A DNA stretch of 64,000 nucleotides from Microvirga arsenatis (GTDB lineage Bacteria; Pseudomonadota; Alphaproteobacteria; Rhizobiales; Beijerinckiaceae), in the NCBI RefSeq assembly GCF_009910705.1, contig NZ_JAAAXJ010000002.1:1-64000 (forward strand), in the 5' to 3' direction. Below, one piece after another: positions 26,288-33,704 of the stretch (the first letter of the stretch is position 1; each line of letters begins with the position of its first letter). Both the position numbers and the translations under genes were made by a program. Below the pieces are notes generated by a model. The model did no database searches. It saw nothing but the letters and a program-made list of their open reading frames with translations, and was not told the DNA's origin.

Positions 26288-27327
26288 CCGTCATGACGCC
26301 CGCTACCATGATCGAGCAGGCCTTCGCGCCGGCCGCCGCCGCTATCGACAGCGGCAACATCCCCTGTGCCGTTCTCGGCGTCGTTACGGCAAACGGCGAG
26401 CGCGCCGTGCATTGGGCGGGCCATGCCCAGATCGAGCCGGTGCACGAACTTGTTTCCCGTGAAACATGGTTCGACCTCGCCTCGCTGACCAAGGTCATCT
26501 TCACGACCGCGCGCATCCTGCACTTCGTCGAGGCAGGCAGGATTGCGCTTGACGATCCCCTCGTGACCGTCATCCCGGACCTACGCCAGTACGACTTGAA
26601 CGCGGCCGAGCGGCGACTCACCTTCCGTCAATGCCTCGCGCACAACACGCATCTGCCGGCGGTCGAGCCGCTCTACACCTATGGGCAGGATCCCGGCACC
26701 CTGCGCGCCTTCATCCTGCAGCGCGTCTGGCAGCCGGGGCCTCCGGTCTATTCCGACATCAACTTCATGCTCCTTGGCATCGCCATCGAGCGCATCACCG
26801 GACAGGCGCTGATCGACCAGCCCCTGCCCGAGCGCTTCTCGTTCCGGCCGGACCCGAAGCTGTGCGCGGCAACGGAGAAGGACACATGGCGCGGTCGCAT
26901 CGTCCGCGGCGAGGTGCATGACGAGAACGCCTTTGCGCTCGGCGGCGCCTCGGGCCATGCGGGCCTGTTCGGCACCATCGACGGCGTGCTCGACTTCGCC
27001 CTCTCGCTCCTCGACGGCTCCGCCCTGTCGCCCGAGTCGATCAGGGCCATCCGCACGCGCGAGTCGGAGAAACGCACGGTGGGCTGGGAGGGGTTCTATC
27101 CCGGCTGGCATGGAGGCGATGCCTGTTCTCCCGAGACCATCGGCCATACGGGGTTCACGGGCACCGGTTTGTGGATCGATTTCGAGCGCGGGCTCGCCTG
27201 GTCGCTGCTGACCAACCGCGTGCACCCGAGCCGGCACAAGGACAGCGGGATCCTGAACCTGCGCCGCGCAACGGGCGAGCGGGCGGTCGCGTTGTTCGAC
27301 CAGCACGGGCGACTTTCAGCAACTTAA
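26284..27327 (+). CDS. Beta-lactamase-fold serine hydrolase, candidate MurNAc-L-Ala amidase (AmiE-like)
   Basis: A 347-residue penicillin-recognising-type serine hydrolase. Nucleophile motif Ser67-Leu-Thr-Lys70 lies in DLASLTKV, the second motif is Tyr156-Ser-Asp in VYSDIN (usually YxN), and His288-Thr-Gly290 lies in IGHTGFTGTGLWID. The tail SLLTNRVHPSR also occurs in the group that, to my knowledge, includes Bacillus subtilis AmiE (YbbE), which cuts MurNAc from L-Ala in muropeptide recovery. No signal peptide or membrane anchor is visible, so it should act in the cytoplasm. Position between anmK (GTGA overlap) and murQ supports a muropeptide role. The start could also be the ATG at 26293. 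The amidase activity is inferred, not shown. Confidence 0.8.
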   Translation: MTVMTPATMIEQAFAPAAAAIDSGNIPCAVLGVVTANGERAVHWAGHAQIEPVHELVSRETWFDLASLTKVIFTTARILHFVEAGRIALDDPLVTVIPDLRQYDLNAAERRLTFRQCLAHNTHLPAVEPLYTYGQDPGTLRAFILQRVWQPGPPVYSDINFMLLGIAIERITGQALIDQPLPERFSFRPDPKLCAATEKDTWRGRIVRGEVHDENAFALGGASGHAGLFGTIDGVLDFALSLLDGSALSPESIRAIRTRESEKRTVGWEGFYPGWHGGDACSPETIGHTGFTGTGLWIDFERGLAWSLLTNRVHPSRHKDSGILNLRRATGERAVALFDQHGRLSAT

Positions 27328-27383
27328 AGGCAGGTCGGCGGACGGAGTTGGCTGGCGGACGCAGACCTTTGTTGCAGCCAGAA

Positions 27384-27420
27384 ACTGGTCCTATATTGGT
27401 ACGCAAGAAAGTTGGTATGA
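27384..27420. promoter_or_regulatory. Candidate GntR operator cluster overlapping the murQ start
   Basis: Three direct TGGT half-sites lie in 37 nt: ACTGGTCC (27384-27391), TTGGTACG (27396-27403) and TTGGTATGA (27412-27420). The last includes the murQ start codon and repeats the TGGTATGA of the other two promoter regions. A separate promoter for murQ and the following kinase is implied by the 89-nt gap after the hydrolase gene. Confidence 0.45.
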
Positions 27421-28310
27421 TGGCGACAGAACATTTCAGCCCCCGCTACCAGGACCTGGACACCTGGCCAAGCCTCGACGTCCTTGCAGCCTTCTATGAG
27501 GGCCAACTCTCCGCAGTCGCCGCCGTCAGACCCGCCCTGCCCGCCATCGCCGCGGCGGCGGAGGAGGCGGTCCTGCGCCTGCGCCGGGGCGGGCGCCTCG
27601 TCTATGCGGGGGCCGGCACCTCGGGCCGCATCGGGGTTCAGGACGGCACCGAGCTGCCGCCGACCTTCAACTGGCCGGAGGACAGGCTGGTCTATCTCAT
27701 CGCCGGCGGCAAGGGCGCCATCATGCAGGCGGTGGAGAATGCCGAGGATTCGGTGGAGGACGGCATCGCCGGCATTCGCCACAACGGCATCGGCCCCGAC
27801 GACGTGGTGATCGGCGTGGCGGCGAGCGGCCGGACGCCCTTCACCATCGCCGCCCTGAAGGAAGCGGCGTCGCGCGGTGCCCAGACCATCGGCATCGCCA
27901 ACAATCCCGACACGGACCTGCTCGCGGCCTGCTCCCACCCCATTCTGGCCGATACCGGCGAGGAGGTGATCGCCGGCTCGACGCGCATGAAGGCGGGCAC
28001 GGCGCAGAAGGTGATCCTCAACCTGCTCTCGACCCTCATCATGGTGCGCATGGACCGGGTCTATCGCGGCCTGATGGTCAACATGCGGGCGACGAACGCC
28101 AAGCTGCGCCGGCGCAGCGAAATCATGGTCATGCAGATCACCGATTGCGACGAGGCCACCGCAACGGATGCGATCCTCGAGGCCGGCGGCGACCTGAAGA
28201 CCGCCGTGCTCATCGCCATGGGCGCCAGCCCGTCCGAGGCGCAGGGCGCGCTCGAGCGAAACGGTGGCAATCTGCGCAAGGCCCTGGCAGACTTCGCGAA
28301 AGAAGCATAG
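27417..28310 (+). CDS. murQ: N-acetylmuramic acid 6-phosphate etherase
   Basis: A 297-residue SIS-domain lyase, matching the roughly 298 residues of E. coli MurQ. It has TEHFSPRYQDLDTWPSLDVL at the N-terminus, VYAGAGTSGRIGVQDGTELP near 62, VAASGRTPFTIAALK near 138, GEEVIAGSTRMKAGTAQK near 182 and a UBA-like C-terminal helix pair. It cleaves the D-lactyl ether of MurNAc-6-P to GlcNAc-6-P and lactate, joining AnmK output to NagA. Two adjacent ATGs (27417, 27420) can serve as start. It is followed 43 nt later by a BadF-type kinase. Confidence 0.96.
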   Translation: MMATEHFSPRYQDLDTWPSLDVLAAFYEGQLSAVAAVRPALPAIAAAAEEAVLRLRRGGRLVYAGAGTSGRIGVQDGTELPPTFNWPEDRLVYLIAGGKGAIMQAVENAEDSVEDGIAGIRHNGIGPDDVVIGVAASGRTPFTIAALKEAASRGAQTIGIANNPDTDLLAACSHPILADTGEEVIAGSTRMKAGTAQKVILNLLSTLIMVRMDRVYRGLMVNMRATNAKLRRRSEIMVMQITDCDEATATDAILEAGGDLKTAVLIAMGASPSEAQGALERNGGNLRKALADFAKEA

Positions 28311-28353
28311 CACGGTCGGCCCATCGACGGGCTGACGGAAAAGGCGAAGAATC

Positions 28354-29262
28354 ATGGGGCTGGGGCTTGGCATCGACGCGGGCGGAACCGCCACGCGCTG
28401 GCGGCTGGCGGACGAGAGCGGCCGCTGCGTCGCCGAAGGCTCCGCCGCTCCCCTCACCGGCCATCTCTTCTCCGCCGCCGCCGAGGAGCGCGCCCGGCAG
28501 ATCGTCCTCGACATGGCCCAGGCCGTGATGAAGGCCGGCCGGCCCGCAGGCATCATCGCCGGCATCACCGGCCTCACCCGCGACACGCCGCCGGAAGCCA
28601 CCATGCGCGCCCTGTTCGCGGAAACCTTCGAGCTCTCCCCCGACAGGGTCTTCGTCGCCGAGGACATGTGGATCGCCTACCTGTCCTATTTCGCCCTCGG
28701 CGAGGGCATCCTGGTCTATAGCGGCACCGGGTCCATCGGCTACTACCTGTCGGAGACGAAGGAGGTGATCCGGGTCGGCGGTCGCGGCAACCTCATCGAC
28801 GATGCGGGTTCCGGCTTCTGGATCGCCCGCGAGGCCTTGAAGGCCATCTTGCGCGCGGAGGAGGAAAACCCCGGCGAGGGCTGGACCACCACCTTGGGCA
28901 CCTGCCTCGCGCGGGCGCTCGGCGGCACAGAATGGAGCACGGTGCGCTCCTTCGTCTATGGCGGCGACCGGGGCAGGATCGGCTCGCTCGCCCGTGCCGT
29001 GGGCGAAGCGGCACAGGCGGGCGACCCGACGGCGCTGCGCATCCTTCGCGAGGCCGGCGAGGAATTGGCCCGCCTCGCCAATTGCCTCATCAAGCGGCTC
29101 GGCCCCCGGCCTGTTGCCCTGGTGGGCGGCAGCGCCCGCCTTCACCCGCTGCTTGCGAGCGCGTTCCGGAGGGAGCTGGCGGCCCCCGTCGAATTCATCG
29201 CAACGGACCTGGATGCCGCCCTGACGGCGGCACGCCTCGCCGCGACGCTGAACAGGAGCTGA
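28354..29262 (+). CDS. BadF/BadG/BcrA/BcrD-type kinase beside murQ, candidate MurNAc/amino-sugar kinase (MurK-like)
   Basis: A 302-residue actin-fold ATPase with GLGIDAGGTATRWRL (phosphate 1) at residues about 4-18, YSGTGSIGYYLS near 125, DDAGSGFWIAREALK near 150 and VALVGGSARLHPLL near 255. It is clearly related in fold to, but different from, the kinase at 17429. Clostridium MurK, a BadF-type protein, phosphorylates free MurNAc and GlcNAc, and the position directly after murQ makes MurNAc a reasonable substrate here. This would let the cell use MurNAc released by an amidase, in parallel with AnmK for the anhydro form. Specificity is inferred. Confidence 0.78.
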   Translation: MGLGLGIDAGGTATRWRLADESGRCVAEGSAAPLTGHLFSAAAEERARQIVLDMAQAVMKAGRPAGIIAGITGLTRDTPPEATMRALFAETFELSPDRVFVAEDMWIAYLSYFALGEGILVYSGTGSIGYYLSETKEVIRVGGRGNLIDDAGSGFWIAREALKAILRAEEENPGEGWTTTLGTCLARALGGTEWSTVRSFVYGGDRGRIGSLARAVGEAAQAGDPTALRILREAGEELARLANCLIKRLGPRPVALVGGSARLHPLLASAFRRELAAPVEFIATDLDAALTAARLAATLNRS

Positions 29263-29348
29263 GTCCGGCGAACCGTCAGGCTTGCCTATTCGCCCCCGCT
29301 CGTCCAAGACTCCTGTGACCACCCCGCATCCAGGACCCTTTTCCAGCA

Positions 29349-30284
29349 ATGCACGCCCTCTTTGTCGGACAGACCTATATCGACGTGACCTTCCTGGCGG
29401 ACGAGCTCCCCACCGGCGACGAGAAGACCGTCGCGCGGGATTACGCAATCTCGTTCGGCGGCAATGCGGTGACGGCCGCCTTCGCCTGCGCCAAGCTCGG
29501 GATCGCGCCGGACCTCCTCACCTCGATCGCGGACGACTGGCTCGGCCGCATGTTCATCGACATGGCGGCGAAGTACGGCATTTCCGTTCATCATCGGAAA
29601 GTCCACGAATCCTCCCTGTCCTTCATCATGCCGCGGGGCGGCAAGCGCGCCATCGTCCGCTGCCGCGACGACCATTACCTCCACCCCGTCCCGCCGCTGA
29701 ACCTCCAGGGCTGCAAGGCCTTGCACCTCGACGGCCACCAGGCGGATGCGGCCATGCACTACGCCAAGGCCTGCCGCGAGGCCGGCATCCTCACCTCCCT
29801 CGACGGCGGCGGCCTGCGCTCCAACACCCATGAGCTTCTGGAGTTCATCGATGTCGCCATCGTGGCCGAGCGTCTCTGCGAGCAGATGAACCTGTCGCCG
29901 GCCGGAATGCTGGACTACCTCAAGAGCCGCGGCTGCAGGATCGGCGGCGTGACCTTGGGCGAGCGGGGCCTCGTCTGGTATGACGAGACCGGCACGAACG
30001 GCGTCATGCCCGCGCTCGACGTTCCGGCCGAGAAGGTGGTGGACACGAACGGGGCCGGCGACATCTTCCATGGCGCCTATGTCTATTCCGCCATGGCCCG
30101 GCCGGAGCTTCCGTGGCGCGAGCACTTCATCTTCGCCCGGGCCGCATCCTCCCATGCCATCCAGCACCTCGGCAACGAGGCGAGCCTCCCGGCGCTGGAG
30201 GATATCGGCCGGGTGCAGGCGCTCTTCCCTGAGAAGGCACGATCCGGCGCGGGGATGGGCGCGGATTTGGAAAAAGCGAGCTGA
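29349..30284 (+). CDS. PfkB-family carbohydrate kinase
   Basis: A 311-residue ribokinase-fold enzyme. It opens LFVGQTYIDVTFLADELPTG, has the N-terminal glycine motif SFGGNAVTAAFACAKLG near residue 35 and the C-terminal anion-hole/catalytic motif DTNGAGDIFHGAY near 235 with the catalytic Asp. The family phosphorylates sugars or sugar phosphates such as ribose, fructose-1-P or 2-keto-3-deoxygluconate. Proteins with this start appear conserved in Rhizobiales without an assigned substrate. It follows the murQ-linked kinase after 86 nt on the same strand, so membership of the amino-sugar unit is possible but not demanded. Confidence 0.85.
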   Translation: MHALFVGQTYIDVTFLADELPTGDEKTVARDYAISFGGNAVTAAFACAKLGIAPDLLTSIADDWLGRMFIDMAAKYGISVHHRKVHESSLSFIMPRGGKRAIVRCRDDHYLHPVPPLNLQGCKALHLDGHQADAAMHYAKACREAGILTSLDGGGLRSNTHELLEFIDVAIVAERLCEQMNLSPAGMLDYLKSRGCRIGGVTLGERGLVWYDETGTNGVMPALDVPAEKVVDTNGAGDIFHGAYVYSAMARPELPWREHFIFARAASSHAIQHLGNEASLPALEDIGRVQALFPEKARSGAGMGADLEKAS

Positions 30285-30312
30285 CTCTCTAGAATAATAT
30301 TACATCTGACAT

Positions 30313-31833
30313 ATGATTCAGCCCCGGCCGCTTCCCGCCGATGGCTCATTCGAAAAGGATGCAAGCGTGAGTCCTTATCAATCCTGGGCTTATGGACTCA
30401 ACGAGATCCGCTTCCAGGGAGCAGAAGGGGGGTTCAGCCGGGAGGCTCTGTCCGAGCTTCTCGAGAAGGTGCCGCTGGCCATTGCCGTCACCTTGGGAGC
30501 CCAGCAGCGCTTCGCCTTCGCCAACCGCCTGTTCCGGTCGGCCCTGTCCGTTCCGGACGAGGACCTGATCGGGCGAACCGTCTCCGAGGTCATGGGTGAC
30601 CGCTACACCCCCGAGCTTCAGGATGCGCGCGAAAAAACCTTTCAGACCGGCGAGCCTCAGGAGCTGAAGGATTATCCTCTCGTCCTGACGCCCGGCACGA
30701 CCACCTATTGGGACATCAAGCTGCTGCCGGTTCGCGATGGCGACGATCGGATCAATGGCATCCTGACCCTCGCGGCTCATGTGACCGAGCGGGTCAAGGC
30801 CCGCAGCGAGGCCGAGATCAAGGCCCGGGAGGTAACGCTCCACAACGAGCGCCTGGCGCTCGCCGTCGAGGCGACGGAGATGGGCCTGTGGGAGTGGAAC
30901 GCCCAAAGCGGGGAAACCTTCTGGTCGGACCGGCAGAAGGAGATCTTCGGCCTGGCGAAGGACGAGCCTGCAACCTACGAGTTCTGGTACTCGGCCATAC
31001 ATCCGGAGGATCGCGAGCACGTCGTCAGCAGCATTGGCGCCCTGAGCGAACCACGCTCGGGAGGACAACTCCAACTCGAGCACCGGATCATCCGCCCGGA
31101 CGGGGAGATCCGCTGGATCCTCAGCCGCGGGCGCATGCTGTACGAGATCGTGGACGGCGAGCTGAAGCCCGCCCGCCTTCTCGGCACCGTTGTCGACATC
31201 ACCGAGCGCCGCCGTGGCGAGGAGGTCCGACAGCTCCTGGTGCAGGAGCTCAACCACCGGGTCAAAAACCTCTTTGCCATGACGAGCGGCATGATCGCGC
31301 TCACCGCGCGCACGGCCCAGACGCCGAAGGAGATGGCTGCGGCCCTGCGCGGGCGCATCGAGGCCCTGGCGCGGGCGCACGAGCTCATCCGCCCCGCCAT
31401 CACCGGCAGCGAGCCGGCCGACGGCGAGACCTCGATCGAGGAGATCGTTCAGGCGATCCTGGCGCCCCACATCATCCAGGATGGGCCTCCGCAGATGACG
31501 CTCGACGGCCCGCCGGTGCGCATCGGCGCGAAGGCAGCGACGGTTCTGACCCTGGTGCTGCACGAGCTCGCCACCAATGCCTCGAAATACGGCGCCCTAT
31601 CGGTTGCCGAGGGCCGCCTGGCGATCACCTGGATGCAGGGTGCGATGCTGACATTGCTGTGGCGGGAGGAAAACGGCCCCGCCGTCGCCGGTGCGCCGGC
31701 CGCGGAGGGCTTCGGCTCGAAGCTCGCGCGCCGAAGCGTGACGGATCAGCTCGGCGGCGCCATCGCTTACGACTGGCAGCCGGAGGGCCTGCAGGTGCGC
31801 ATCGACCTGCCGCTCAGCCAGCTGCGCACGTAA
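30313..31833 (+). CDS. PAS-domain sensor histidine kinase, HWE family
   Basis: A 506-residue cytoplasmic kinase without membrane segments. Two PAS domains (about residues 45-160 and 180-300; the second ends in the PAC-like IRWILSRGRM...VVDITERR) precede the phospho-acceptor helix with His315 in QELNHRVKNLF and a C-terminal ATPase (HELATNASKYGAL, the N-box). HWE kinases in alphaproteobacteria often act in general stress or light signalling. No response regulator lies next to it, so its partner is elsewhere. The 28 nt before the ATG are AT-rich (AATAATATTA) and probably belong to the promoter. It converges on prfC with a 15-nt gap. Confidence 0.88.
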   Translation: MIQPRPLPADGSFEKDASVSPYQSWAYGLNEIRFQGAEGGFSREALSELLEKVPLAIAVTLGAQQRFAFANRLFRSALSVPDEDLIGRTVSEVMGDRYTPELQDAREKTFQTGEPQELKDYPLVLTPGTTTYWDIKLLPVRDGDDRINGILTLAAHVTERVKARSEAEIKAREVTLHNERLALAVEATEMGLWEWNAQSGETFWSDRQKEIFGLAKDEPATYEFWYSAIHPEDREHVVSSIGALSEPRSGGQLQLEHRIIRPDGEIRWILSRGRMLYEIVDGELKPARLLGTVVDITERRRGEEVRQLLVQELNHRVKNLFAMTSGMIALTARTAQTPKEMAAALRGRIEALARAHELIRPAITGSEPADGETSIEEIVQAILAPHIIQDGPPQMTLDGPPVRIGAKAATVLTLVLHELATNASKYGALSVAEGRLAITWMQGAMLTLLWREENGPAVAGAPAAEGFGSKLARRSVTDQLGGAIAYDWQPEGLQVRIDLPLSQLRT

Positions 31834-31848
31834 CAGGAAAGGCAGCCG

Positions 31849-33432
31849 TCAGGCCGCCTTCTTCTGGTAATCCTTCACGTCCGAGAATCGGATCGCCTTG
31901 TAGCGGTCCATCTCGTATTGAAGGTTGAACTGGTTGGGCGCCATGAACACCGGGGCCTCGTCGAGATCGCGCGCCATGGACGACAGGTGGCTCTCGATGA
32001 ACTTGTCGAGCTCCCGCGGGTCGTCCGCCGTGATCCAGCGGCAGATGGAGAAGCGCGTCGGCTCGTAGTCGATCGGCAGGCCGTATTCGGCTCCCAGGCG
32101 CTCCTTCAGCACGTCGAGCTGCAGCGCGCCGACGACGCCGACGATGGCGCCGGACCCGTCCTGCGGCACGAAGAGCTGCACCACGCCCTCCTCGGCCATC
32201 TGCTGCAACGCCTCGCGCAGCTTCTTCGCCTTCATGGCATCCTGCAGCTTGATGCGGCGCAGGATCTCCGGCGCGAAGCTCGGCACGCCGCGAAAGACGA
32301 TGTCCTCGCCCTCGGTGAGCGTGTCGCCGATGCGCAGCGTCCCGTGGTTCGGGATGCCGACCACGTCGCCGGCCCAGGCTTCGTCCGCGATGGCGCGGTC
32401 CTGCGCGAAGAAAAATTGCGGCGTGTTGAGGCTCATGGGCTTGCCGGTGCGCACGAGCTTCACCTTCATGCCGCGCTGGAGCCTGCCGGAGCAGATGCGC
32501 ATGAAGGCGATGCGGTCGCGGTGGTTCGGATCCATGTTGGCCTGGATCTTGAACACGAAGCCGGTCATGCGGCTCTCGCCCGCCTCCACGAGGCGCTTGT
32601 CCGCCTCCTGGCCGCGCGGCGGCGGCGCATGTTCGGCAAGCGCATCGATGAGGTCGCGCACACCGAAATTGCGCAAAGCGCTGCCGAAGAACACGGGCGT
32701 GAGATGCCCCTCGCGGAAGGCCTTGAGGTCGAAGGGCTTGCAGGCTTCCTGCGCGAGGAAGACCTCCTCCTGCCAGGCCTCCACCTCTTCCGGCGGCAGC
32801 AGGTTCAACAGCTTCGGATCGTCGGGGCCTGAGACCTCCATCAGCGCGTCGTCCGTATCGATGCGACGCACCTGGTTGCGGCGCAGGTCGAAGGTGCCGG
32901 CGAAGCCCTTGCCCTGGCTGATCGGCCAGGTGACGGGAGCCGTGTCGAGAGCGAGCGTCTTCTCGATCTCGTCGAGCAGGTCGAAGGGGTTGCGCGCCTC
33001 GCGGTCCATCTTGTTGATGAAGGTGACGATCGGGATGTCGCGCATGCGGCACACCTCGAAGAGCTTGCGGGTGCGCGCCTCGATGCCCTTGGCCGCGTCG
33101 ATCACCATGATGGCGGAATCGACGGCGGTCAGCGTGCGGTAGGTGTCCTCGGAAAAGTCCTCGTGGCCCGGCGTGTCGAGCAGGTTGAAGACGCAGCCGC
33201 CATACTCGAAGGTCATGACCGAGGTCACCACCGAGATGCCGCGCTCCTTCTCGATGCCCATCCAGTCGGAGCGGGTCGAGACGCGGTTCTTCTTCGCCTT
33301 CACCTCGCCGGCGAGCTGGATCGCGCCCCCGAACAGCAGCAGCTTTTCGGTGAGCGTGGTCTTGCCCGCGTCCGGGTGGGAGATGATCGCAAAGGTTCGG
33401 CGGCGGCCCACGGGGGCCGGAAGATCGGTCAT
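31849..33432 (-). CDS. prfC: Peptide chain release factor 3
   Basis: A 527-residue translational GTPase of normal RF3 length. GTPase motifs: G1 SHPDAGKTTLTEKLL (near residue 18), G3 LDTPGHEDFSEDTYR, G4 TFINKMDRE. RF3-specific features are the N-terminal RRRTFAIISHPDAG and the C-terminal domain with LQLDVLKERLGAEY. It releases RF1/RF2 from ribosomes after peptide release. I use ATG 33432; an in-frame TTG at 33441 is less likely. Its 5' side faces a short divergent unit containing the micro-ORF with the perfect Shine-Dalgarno match, a curious neighbour for a translation-termination factor. Confidence 0.97.
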   Translation of the reverse strand: MTDLPAPVGRRRTFAIISHPDAGKTTLTEKLLLFGGAIQLAGEVKAKKNRVSTRSDWMGIEKERGISVVTSVMTFEYGGCVFNLLDTPGHEDFSEDTYRTLTAVDSAIMVIDAAKGIEARTRKLFEVCRMRDIPIVTFINKMDREARNPFDLLDEIEKTLALDTAPVTWPISQGKGFAGTFDLRRNQVRRIDTDDALMEVSGPDDPKLLNLLPPEEVEAWQEEVFLAQEACKPFDLKAFREGHLTPVFFGSALRNFGVRDLIDALAEHAPPPRGQEADKRLVEAGESRMTGFVFKIQANMDPNHRDRIAFMRICSGRLQRGMKVKLVRTGKPMSLNTPQFFFAQDRAIADEAWAGDVVGIPNHGTLRIGDTLTEGEDIVFRGVPSFAPEILRRIKLQDAMKAKKLREALQQMAEEGVVQLFVPQDGSGAIVGVVGALQLDVLKERLGAEYGLPIDYEPTRFSICRWITADDPRELDKFIESHLSSMARDLDEAPVFMAPNQFNLQYEMDRYKAIRFSDVKDYQKKAA

Positions 33433-33508
33433 GGCTATCAAAATTCTCTGGGAACGAAGGTGGGGACAGAACGCCGCAGCGCCCCGCCCTTCCGCTGGGC
33501 TCTTCTCA

Positions 33509-33520
33509 CCCCATATGGGG
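33509..33520. promoter_or_regulatory. 12-bp perfect palindrome upstream of the micro-ORF
   Basis: CCCCATATGGGG is a perfect 12-bp palindrome 17 nt before the extended Shine-Dalgarno and 77 nt from the prfC start. It could be an operator or part of a promoter (CATATG as a -10-like element), or a 5' hairpin in the small transcript. No family of site is recognised. Confidence 0.3.
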
Positions 33521-33536
33521 CTTTCCCGTCAACAGC

Positions 33537-33553
33537 GAAAGGAGGTGATCCAG
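33537..33553 (+). promoter_or_regulatory. Extreme Shine-Dalgarno: 17-nt exact complement of the 16S rRNA 3' end
   Basis: GAAAGGAGGTGATCCAG is the exact reverse complement of the conserved 16S 3' tail CTGGATCACCTCCTTTC. Ordinary ribosome sites pair over 4-7 nt. The GGAGG core ends 7 nt before a GTG codon, the optimal distance, and the last G of the match is the first base of that GTG. Confidence 0.8.
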
Positions 33554-33627
33554 TGTCTCATTGTCATACCCTACGTTCCCCGGTTGCCGCGACCTGGATC
33601 TTGGCCTCTGCCGAGATTTGTGCGTAA
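33553..33627 (+). CDS. 24-codon micro-ORF behind the extreme Shine-Dalgarno
   Basis: A GTG-initiated reading frame of 24 codons ending TAA. The peptide is (M)SHCHTLRSPVAATWILAS followed by AEICA. It is too short for a folded domain and has no membrane segment; the two cysteines and two histidines near the ends could be coincidental. Support comes from the perfectly placed 17-nt ribosome site and from a strong intrinsic terminator 46 nt after the stop, giving a self-contained transcription unit with no downstream gene on that strand. It may be a real micro-protein, or the open frame may matter only for loading ribosomes on a regulatory RNA. I do not recognise it. Confidence 0.5.
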   Translation: MSHCHTLRSPVAATWILASAEICA

Positions 33628-33672
33628 CGCACCTTTAAGGGCGGCTCTTCGGGGCCGTGGAACCGACAATGG

Positions 33673-33704
33673 AAAGGCCGCCCCTCGGGGCGGCCTTTCT
33701 TGTT
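33673..33704 (+). terminator. Strong intrinsic terminator after the micro-ORF
   Basis: AAAGGCCGCCC (33673-33683) and GGGCGGCCTTT (33688-33698) form an 11-bp stem with a CTCG loop, followed by CTTGTTT. A GGGCGGC at 33638-33644 could pair with the terminator's left arm (GCCGCCC) instead, so an alternative fold exists. It ends at the stop codon of the convergent deacylase gene. Confidence 0.85.

Noticed and set aside
26284-27327. An antibiotic-resistance beta-lactamase
   Set aside because: No signal peptide, YSD in place of the usual YxN, and a peptidoglycan-recycling context; resistance is not a reasonable call.
33537-33560. A fragment of a 16S rRNA gene on the minus strand
   Set aside because: Only the last 17 nt of 16S match; the preceding conserved sequence (GTAACAAGGTAGCCGTAGGG in 16S) is absent, so it is not an rRNA gene. 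The correct spacing to GTG favours a ribosome site.
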